Below are positions 56,931 through 64,000 of a stretch of 64,000 nt of DNA, in pieces. The stretch is from Cymodocea nodosa (taxonomy: Eukaryota > Streptophyta > Magnoliopsida > Alismatales > Cymodoceaceae). Location of the stretch: assembly GCA_036874045.1 (NCBI GenBank), contig CM072342.1, positions 4,486,501 through 4,550,500 of the forward strand, read 5' to 3'. The translations under genes and the position numbers were made by a program. Numbering within the stretch: the stretch's first letter is position 1; every line of letters starts with the position of its first letter. The notes below the pieces were generated by a model. That model saw only the letters and a program-made list of their open reading frames with translations. It did no database searches and was not told where the DNA came from.

Positions 56931-59900
56931 ACACATTTGATAATTTTCTTTGGAGATTACTTTTCTTAGATGTATTCTCTATATATATTTTTCCAAGACT
57001 CCGGTGGATTCAAAAGGTTCTTGGTCATCGGATGGGTTTGACAAATTAAAGGTGGGGAGGGGAAAGTAAGAGAGAGGTCCGTTTGAATTTGTAGTTTTCT
57101 TAATCATATATGGTTTGTTGTGAATGTTGTGGGTACATTAATTTTCAATGGCCTGAGCTTGAGGAGGACATGCTAAATTTCAATAGGAGGGGAATTAATG
57201 TTAGGAATTAAATTTCAAACTTAGGTTATATGTTAGTCTGCAGTTGTTATGTTAAATGTTCTCTGGATTTTCTATATAAATTCATGAATAATTAAGGGAG
57301 AAGATTTCTGGTTTTGGGTTTGATTCCTTGGTGGGAGTTTATACAATTGGGAGATAGGAGGGAAAAAATAATGAAAATTTTTTTCCTGCCACCTTTTATA
57401 CATTTATCTTTAGAAACGAAAAGAAATGATCTCTGGCCATCTCTCTTGTATTAAAGAAAATACATCTTGTCATTTCTTACCTTACCTTCTCGGAAACGAT
57501 GAAAAACGGCATCAGCTTCATCTCTCAAAAACCTTCATGCAGCATCTTACACACCTCTTGTCATCATTGTCATCTCCTTCAGGACATCGATGCTTCTTCT
57601 TGTCATCATCACGTCTTCTTCCCTAGCGGAGCTATTGCCATCATCGATTTGTCCTCCTTCTCAAGTTGTCACCAATCTTTAAGAGCTCTCCTCTCAAACG
57701 TAGTCACAAATAGATCGAATTTAGGGACCATTGCCTCGATGTCCTCCTACTTGATGTCGTCACTCTCAACTCTCCCCCGAAAAACCCTTACCTGGAAACT
57801 CTCCTCCACCTCTTCTTCATGATGTCAACCTTACGGCAACCATTGACATTGCCCAAATCCTTCTGTGTAAGCCTTCTTAATTGCTGTAATTGGTTAATAT
57901 CATATTGGTGCAATTGATTTCCACTCTTCATTTCAATTATTTGCTTCAATTGTATTAAAAGTTATTTTTAGTTCAATGGTGTTGTAAATGACATTTTAAT
58001 TTCCTATTTTGGTGCATCTTCTGGATAGTCTCCTTGTAGGTTGTAGTCTTTTTTATCATTCACCTTTGTGATTCAATTATATATTTGGAAAGCATGAAAG
58101 ATCTCAAGTATTCTATACCTAGAACATGTTCATTCAATCTTAACTATCAAATCAAAGGGTCTGATAACTTTTTTTTTACTATTTAACATAACTAATAACA
58201 ATATTTTATGTGTTCAACCAAATGCATATATGCTTCATCATCAATTTTCAACACCAACTTGATCTTGTTAGAACATACAACTTCATGGGTGATCTTTAAT
58301 CAAATTTATTACGGCTAGATATTTGAAATTATTGTTGGGTGTTAGAAATCAATCTTGGAAAAGGCTTTGAAGGAGAAATTAATGTTTCTCACTCACTCAA
58401 TCTTTTGGTAATTCAAGTTGATTAGAAATGGTTATATTTAATGGTAGTATCTTTAAAAATGACATTCTATTTGTAGATTTGACACAAATCAAAATTATTT
58501 TAACATATTTTTTACTTTACAATTTCATAAGAATAGATAGAAAAGATTTACTTGAAGATCTCGTCAATAAATTAGTTAAGGTGGATATTGATAAAACTAT
58601 TAAAGCAACAAACATTATTAAAGAAAGGAAGAAATATGTTATATTAGTACTTAGAACTATTAAACAAAAAAAGAGAGTAGTTGACTAAATGCGTCAAGAA
58701 ATCATGTTATTTATGTGACAAAAAAATGATATGTAGCTTTAATAATGTCATATTGGTATTTTGTTAAATTTATGATGAGCAATGTTGTTGCTATATTGTC
58801 TTATTTATCAACACATGTAGGGTTTTCGTTGATGAATTTTACTTCTTTTTATTTTTTTAGAAAAATTAATTTGAAAATAATCTATTTGAAGAATATTATT
58901 TTTAAATTTTTTTATCTTATTTATTTATTTCTAAATAAAAGTCTTACATTTTCAATTTCCTATTATCTTCTATGACTACACAAACACTTCAAATTCAATT
59001 TCCTGTTATTTCCTTTTTTCAATGAGAAAGATGTACAAACAAGATTTTGAGGTTTCTTACATCTTCACATTCAAGTTAGGCATCAAGGTCTCTCTCCTCC
59101 TCTACCATCACCACCTCCTCCTTCTCCTCCTCTTTCATCAATTTTGTGGACCTTTAAAAATATTTACATATATAATATTATTTTGATAATAACAATTCTT
59201 ACATCTACGAAATTTGGTAGAAACTATGAGCATCAATGCTCTCCACCAATTTAACTACAAGGGAAGAGATTATGGATTTTATTTAGGTAGGTAAAAACAC
59301 TACCACTATAACAAAAACATACAATGAAGGAACATGCTTGTCCATTATCCTATATATCTAAATATAAATCACAAATATGTTTGATATCTTGAATTAACTA
59401 CCCATAATTTGAAGTATAGCATTTAAAGGGACAAAGGGTTAATTTTGATGAAGTCATGTTTGCTATGTAGATCGGTTAGTACAGCTGAGTTTAAAGTGTC
59501 AAAGCCTACTTAATTTTATTGGATGGTAAATATATATGTCACGAATCTTCATCTCCAAACCTTACATCTGTTTCCTTATAAGAGGATCGTTAATGACCTT
59601 AATCTTATTGATGATTTTACCATAAGCAATTTGATCTGGTCATCTACTTGTCAAGAACAAAATACCAAATAAGTCTATCAAATCATGACCACTTCATATC
59701 CTCTAGATGTTTTTTCCTTGTAGATTGGTCGTAGATCCTAAATACTGTATGAGTGAAATCAACATTTATGCTTGCTAACATTGCTGTAGCATTTATTAAA
59801 CAATCCTAAACATTTCAATTCAAAAAGCACGAGTACCATAATTTAAATAAATTAAAAGGGCAAAGCTAACTTTCAACAAAGTGTATCAGACAGTATTTAT

Positions 59901-60151
59901 GCTATGATTTTCCCACCAAAAGCATAAATCACCAGTACTGGTTTTCTTCTGAACCCTTGTATCTCCAAGGGTGAGATCAAATAATCCCTTACATATATAA
60001 GGGTAGATGTAGATTTACCTTATCCATATGAAAACCATATTACAAGAAAAATGTATTACTGAAATTGAAACCCAAAAAATTGTAACATTAAGTTTTTTTT
60101 CCCTTTTGCTTACAAGGACCTCATATTAAGACTTTACCTCATCTAATATTA

Positions 60152-60170
60152 TCTCTCTCTCTCTCTCTCT
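60152..60170. repeat. (TC)n microsatellite
   Basis: About nine TC units. Confidence 0.9.
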
Positions 60171-61428
60171 GATGGGCTTGACAATGTGATAGTTATAAAT
60201 TTTAGAGAGAAGAAAAAGAAGCTTCACACTAAAGATGTAGAAGAGAAAAGTGATGAGTTATAAATTTTAGCATTCACTCCAGTTGGCCCTACTGCCACAA
60301 CAAAGGAATGATTTTCTAGAGAACAAGCTTTTGAAAGCTCATAAACATTGGCTGAAGTGCCATGTAGTTGAACTGAAAGCTAAGACCATGTTTCTTGAGG
60401 CAAGAATTCAAAGAATGGAGTCTGTGGAGGAGATGAATGGGTAAGCACAAAGGGAGGAAGCAGATGGAGCTTGTTAAAGAATCATGCAGGTTTTGTTGTG
60501 GTCACAAGGTCACAAAAAATCCCTTACATTTTCATAAATCAGATCACAATATTGTTTTTCTTCACAAGTGGACGGGATTGGGTGACACACATGTGCTTCA
60601 ATATATAATTGGAAACGACGATAAACACAAAAACAGCATTGACGTTTTCATATGTGAATGATTTGTTCCTAATGTTTGGCACAATTATATCGTTGGCATG
60701 GTAAATGAATGCATAATTTAAGTTCAATCAAATATTCTTCACAAAATGAAGCAGTCGTCCATGTAATTTGAAGAGCAAATTAATCAATAGGTTGAATTTC
60801 AGTTGTTTAAATACATAAAAATATCGACAGTTGAAGGAAAGAATTAATAAAACGTATCAATCAACTTAATTTTAACATATATAAGAATGTTCCATCATCT
60901 TAGTCGAGCTTGCCGACCCAACGACAAAATTTTACAAAAAATTGAAAGTGAATTGTATTTCAGGTATTTTGAAAATGCAAGTGATATTTTTGTAATATAT
61001 CATCATAAATTTCTTTTTTCATGACATACATGTAAATCTACAGGAAATTTTGGTGAGAGATGTTTCATATTAAAATCAATTGATAATAAGAAAATAGAAT
61101 CATCATGATATAAATTAAGCTCAAGTTTAACCATATTTTAAATAACGTGAAATTTTCTTTTCAACATTCTTCAACACTTGTAGCCTTTTTTATATAATTT
61201 ACAGGTATCTTACAAACAACATACATAAACTTACTTTAATATTACATTAAAAATTTATCTTGACCTTAATTGATAATAAAATAAGGAAATCATGACAACG
61301 TAAAATCTAAATTTTATTGTATTTTAAAAGATTTGGGACTTTTTTTTCCCCTACATGAGGACCTGACTCATGACAGAAAAGATTGAAACGGTGGTCAACA
61401 ATAATTTAAGCTTCTGTTTATTATATAT

Positions 61429-61440
61429 GTGACGAGAGAT

Positions 61441-61471
<31 letters not shown>
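61429..61471. repeat. (GA)n microsatellite
   Basis: Interrupted GA/GATA units about 300 bp upstream of the second lipid-transfer gene. Confidence 0.9.
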
Positions 61472-61656
61472 TACGCACACACAGAGAGCTGAGCATTATT
61501 TTCAAACCAAACATGCAACCACCAAGGGGGTTTTGGAATTTGCTTTGCCTTTGGAGATGGCCAGATTTCTACACCAAACAAACAAATCCAAGGTCCATTG
61601 CTGTTGGTAAACCGTAATCCATCTTTTCAGCTTCCCTCAACTCCTCTCCTCTCAAA

Positions 61657-61663
61657 TATATAA
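61657..61663 (+). promoter_or_regulatory. TATA box of the 61.8-63.0 kb lipid-transfer gene
   Basis: CAAATATATAAGC with TATATAA here, 92 bp upstream of the ATG. A start near 61688 would leave a leader of about 65 nt. Confidence 0.6.
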
Positions 61664-61754
61664 GCACATCGGACTATAATAATATGTGAACATCGACCGC
61701 AGCCCGCCTGAGGAATTAATCGATCGACTTCACTCAATTGGCCGGTGCAGAACG

Positions 61755-63031
61755 ATGAGGACCGTGATGATGTGCAGAACAAGCTCGATTTCGAGAATCG
61801 CTGAGATGACGATGTTGTTGCTGGCAGCATGGGCGGCGATGGCGCCGTCGCCGTCGCGCGGCCAGATCGTGACGGGCTGCACCAGAGCCTTGATCGCCAG
61901 CTTCACGCCTTGCCTGAGTTACATAACCGGGAGCACCAACGGGGAGGGGAAGTCGCCCACAGCCGCCTGCTGCAAGTCCGTCCGTTCCCTCCTGAGCGAC
62001 GCGGCCGACTGCGGCTGCCTCATAGTCACCGGCAACGTGCCCTTCAGCCTTCCCATCAACCGGACACTCGCCATCTCCCTTCCAAGCGCCTGCAACTCCA
62101 GCTCCGTCCCCATCTTCCAGTGCAAAGGTACCAACCACGCCACCCACTCCGATCATGTGCTTCTTCCCGCATTGCAGATCTTTGCTTTGCTCTGATTGAT
62201 TAGTCCCGCCTGCCGTGTCTGCTTCGGCTTCAGGTTCTGCCACTCCTCTGGCGCCAGGTCCCGTTGCCTTCGGCCCATCCCTCCCTCCCTTGTCCTCCGA
62301 CGCCGGTGATTCTGATCAAGGTCCGACCATCCACCCGTCATCCATCGCTGCATATAATAATTAATTAAAGAGGGAAAATATTGTTCACTAAATCCATATT
62401 TTTTTCAAAAATTTCATATTAAATCTAACATTTAATTATTTAAAAATAAACATATAAAATATTAAAAAAATGCGAGAGAAAAAAAGCTTTCAAATGTAGA
62501 ATAATATGAGAGATGAAAAAAATACGAAAGAAAATGTAGAAAAGTTAGAAGAAATGAATTATTTACAGAAAATAAATACTTTACGTGTATTTTACCACAA
62601 GGATTACTTGCTAGTGTTTTGAATTAAATTAAATGGTTATTCAAATGATATTGATCTTTCCTTGGCGGTATATCCTGGTTGCTGGAAATGCGATTAATAT
62701 GATTTTTCTGCAAGAAATTATTCAGACGATGACAATGAATGGAATTGATGGGGTTGTTCTTGCAGCGCCTTCGGCTCCTGCGCTACCACCGTTCCGGGAA
62801 GCACCCAATTCCTCCTCCTCCTCCTCCTCCTCCTCCTCCTCCTCCTCCACCCCCTCCTCCACCACCACCCCTACGCCGGTGACATCCGCCGACAGTCCGA
62901 CGGCAGAAGCCCTGAAGCCACTTCTTTTCCCAAGCGCGGCACCGCCAGTTTTCCCATGTACCGCCGCCGTCTTCGCCCAATCCCTGCTGCTGCTGCTTCT
63001 CACGGCGACCGTCATACTGAATTTATTATAA
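61755..63031 (+). CDS. GPI-anchored non-specific lipid transfer protein (LTPG type), three exons, 241 aa
   Basis: Plus-strand exons 61755-62127, 62234-62320 and 62766-63031, both introns GT-AG in phase 1. A signal peptide ends near residue 37 (hydrophobic core LLLAAWAAM, 21-29). The eight cysteines are C42, C53, C72-C73, C86, C88, C113 and C123 (spacing 10, 18, 12, 1, 24, 9). A Pro/Ser-rich linker follows, with 13 consecutive serines (169-181) and then TTTPTP. The tail ends in a hydrophobic stretch (SLLLLLLTATVILNLL) typical of a GPI signal. The expected role is extracellular lipid binding at the plasma membrane. The ATG at 61755 was chosen as the first Met downstream of the TATA box in frame; Met18 (61806) would give a more compact signal peptide and is a real alternative. 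The donor at 62321 (GTCCGA) is weak, so exon 2 could end differently. Exon number and intron phases equal those of the gene at 46.5-47.5 kb. Confidence 0.9.
62810..62848 (+). repeat. (TCC)13 coding microsatellite, poly-serine
   Basis: Thirteen TCC codons in exon 3 of the lipid-transfer gene encode residues 169-181, followed by ACC CCC TCC TCC. Confidence 0.95.
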
Positions 63032-64000
63032 AACTCCTTGTCTTATGTTTGCCCTGTTCACACCGACACCAATATGATACGTCTACTACGACGTGATATA
63101 TATACGCATTTGTTTTCTTATTTTCGTCGTATAAAATGTGATAATATTTTTTGTTGTAATTGACTAAAAATAGTATATCAAATTTATTTTTGATATATTA
63201 TTTTATCTTTTAAATCGCGTAAATATATCTTATCACATTTTTCGATTACATTTTCTTTTTCTGTAAACAACAAACTACAGGAAGAACGAAATGCCATGTT
63301 TAGCTCCTGTCTCGATAAGATTCTGGAACGAAAGAATTGATGTTCTGATTTGATTAAAATCACGTGCAAACGGTCTTGACTTGGAGTAAAGTTGACCAGC
63401 TTTTCGGAAAATCTAAGATTACATAGAAATGTCAATTCTCGACTTGATTTTAGTAAAAAAAAAGTTGTATGCTGATGAAAATTATTCTTCAAATCTTATT
63501 ATATTAATATTAGATAATAGTGATCGAATTAATCATTTCACTGATGACATTAATCATTACATATAATATTTATTATTTAGTATATTTACGATATTATAAA
63601 ATTATAATCACACTGCATCGACATTGGTTGTATAATTACAATAATATTACAGTAGCTAAATGCTATTATAAATGGGTCATCATAAACGGTGGATTTTCGT
63701 TGAAGTGGATGCATGCGCAAATTCTATCTTTTGGGCCAATGTTTTTGTTTTAATTAGGGCATTTGTCAGTCATGAGATTCAAGTTTCATAACTGATGAGG
63801 TGATGGATGATGCCTGAGCACCTTGCTCCCACTTTCGGCTTCGCCAAGACTAGTGAGCTTGAGACAATATGAGAGATGAGAGGTAAGAAAAGAGTGACGA
63901 GAGGAGAAGAAAGTGTGGAGGGAAGAATTGAGTGTGAGTCTTGAAATAAATATGAATCGCACCAGGACATTTCCTTCTAAACTTTGCTGTCTCTGACTGA
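63032..64000. other. Downstream flank of the second lipid-transfer gene, nothing recognised
   Basis: AT-rich. The first one to two hundred bases are probably 3' UTR. I see no further gene before the end of the window. Confidence 0.5.

Larger units (their letters stand above)
57000..61650. other. Gene-poor AT-rich stretch upstream of the second lipid-transfer gene
   Basis: Several open stretches occur (57426-57822, 58428-58688, 58745-58975, 60437-60661, plus strand), but their products are low-complexity or AT-driven and match no family I know. The C/T-rich segment 57430-57860 could be a retroelement leader. Microsatellites lie at 60152-60170 and 61429-61471. Confidence 0.45.

Noticed and set aside
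57426-57822. Overlapping Ser/His-rich open frames
   Set aside because: C/T-rich low-complexity sequence, no domain, no matching splice pattern.
61684-61689. Minimal upstream ATG-TGA before the second lipid-transfer gene
   Set aside because: It lies only about 25 bp after the TATA box, at or before the likely transcription start, so it is probably not in the mRNA.
61734-62243. 169-codon antisense frame, and the plus-strand frame 61829-62203, over the second lipid-transfer gene
   Set aside because: Both arise from the GC-rich exon 1 read in wrong frames; the eight-cysteine frame is clearly the real one.
62783-62980. Poly-glycine antisense open frame
   Set aside because: Shadow of the (TCC)13 repeat.

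Overview
This is a nuclear window from a flowering plant. It is AT-rich and crowded with decayed retrotransposons, with a few intron-rich genes between them. The type of organism is inferred from plant-specific gene families (an ALP1-like domesticated Harbinger transposase, plant-type DNA polymerase eta, and two GPI-anchored lipid transfer proteins) and from Copia, L1-type and RTE-type remnants. GC-rich lipid-transfer-protein exons in AT-rich surroundings, and very long repeat-filled introns, would suit a monocot. I cannot name the species.

Layout. (1) 2877-14763, minus: a six-exon gene for a 248-residue protein of unknown function. Its 9.9 kb third intron holds an RTE remnant pair and an L1-type LINE, and the LINE is itself interrupted by a short-LTR Copia element with recognisable LTRs and target-site duplication. 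(2) 16130-22577, plus: a two-exon ALP1/HARBI1-like gene (404 aa) with a 5.2 kb intron. It diverges from gene 1 across about 1.4 kb. (3) 24530-44849, minus: DNA polymerase eta (POLH), 14 exons, 637 aa, all GT-AG introns. Introns 4, 7 and 10 carry remnants of related Copia elements, intron 10 also has a LINE with an 18-bp target-site duplication, and intron 8 has an RTE tail. (4) 46492-47496, minus, and 61755-63031, plus: two three-exon GPI-anchored lipid transfer proteins (207 and 241 aa) whose 5' ends face each other. The 14 kb between them holds one degenerate Copia element on each strand and a long (TA)n(GA)n tract.

The genes do not form a pathway. The ALP1-like gene and POLH converge on a roughly 2 kb spacer that may hold a solo LTR. 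The lipid-transfer genes look like an old duplicate pair: both have two introns in phase 1 at equivalent places. I see no tRNA, rRNA, CRISPR or prokaryotic-type system, and nothing that amounts to a new multi-gene system. The most novel coding item is the unknown 248-aa gene, whose middle resembles an OCIA-type membrane domain. All exon models come from reading splice sites and homology by eye and have not been tested against transcripts.
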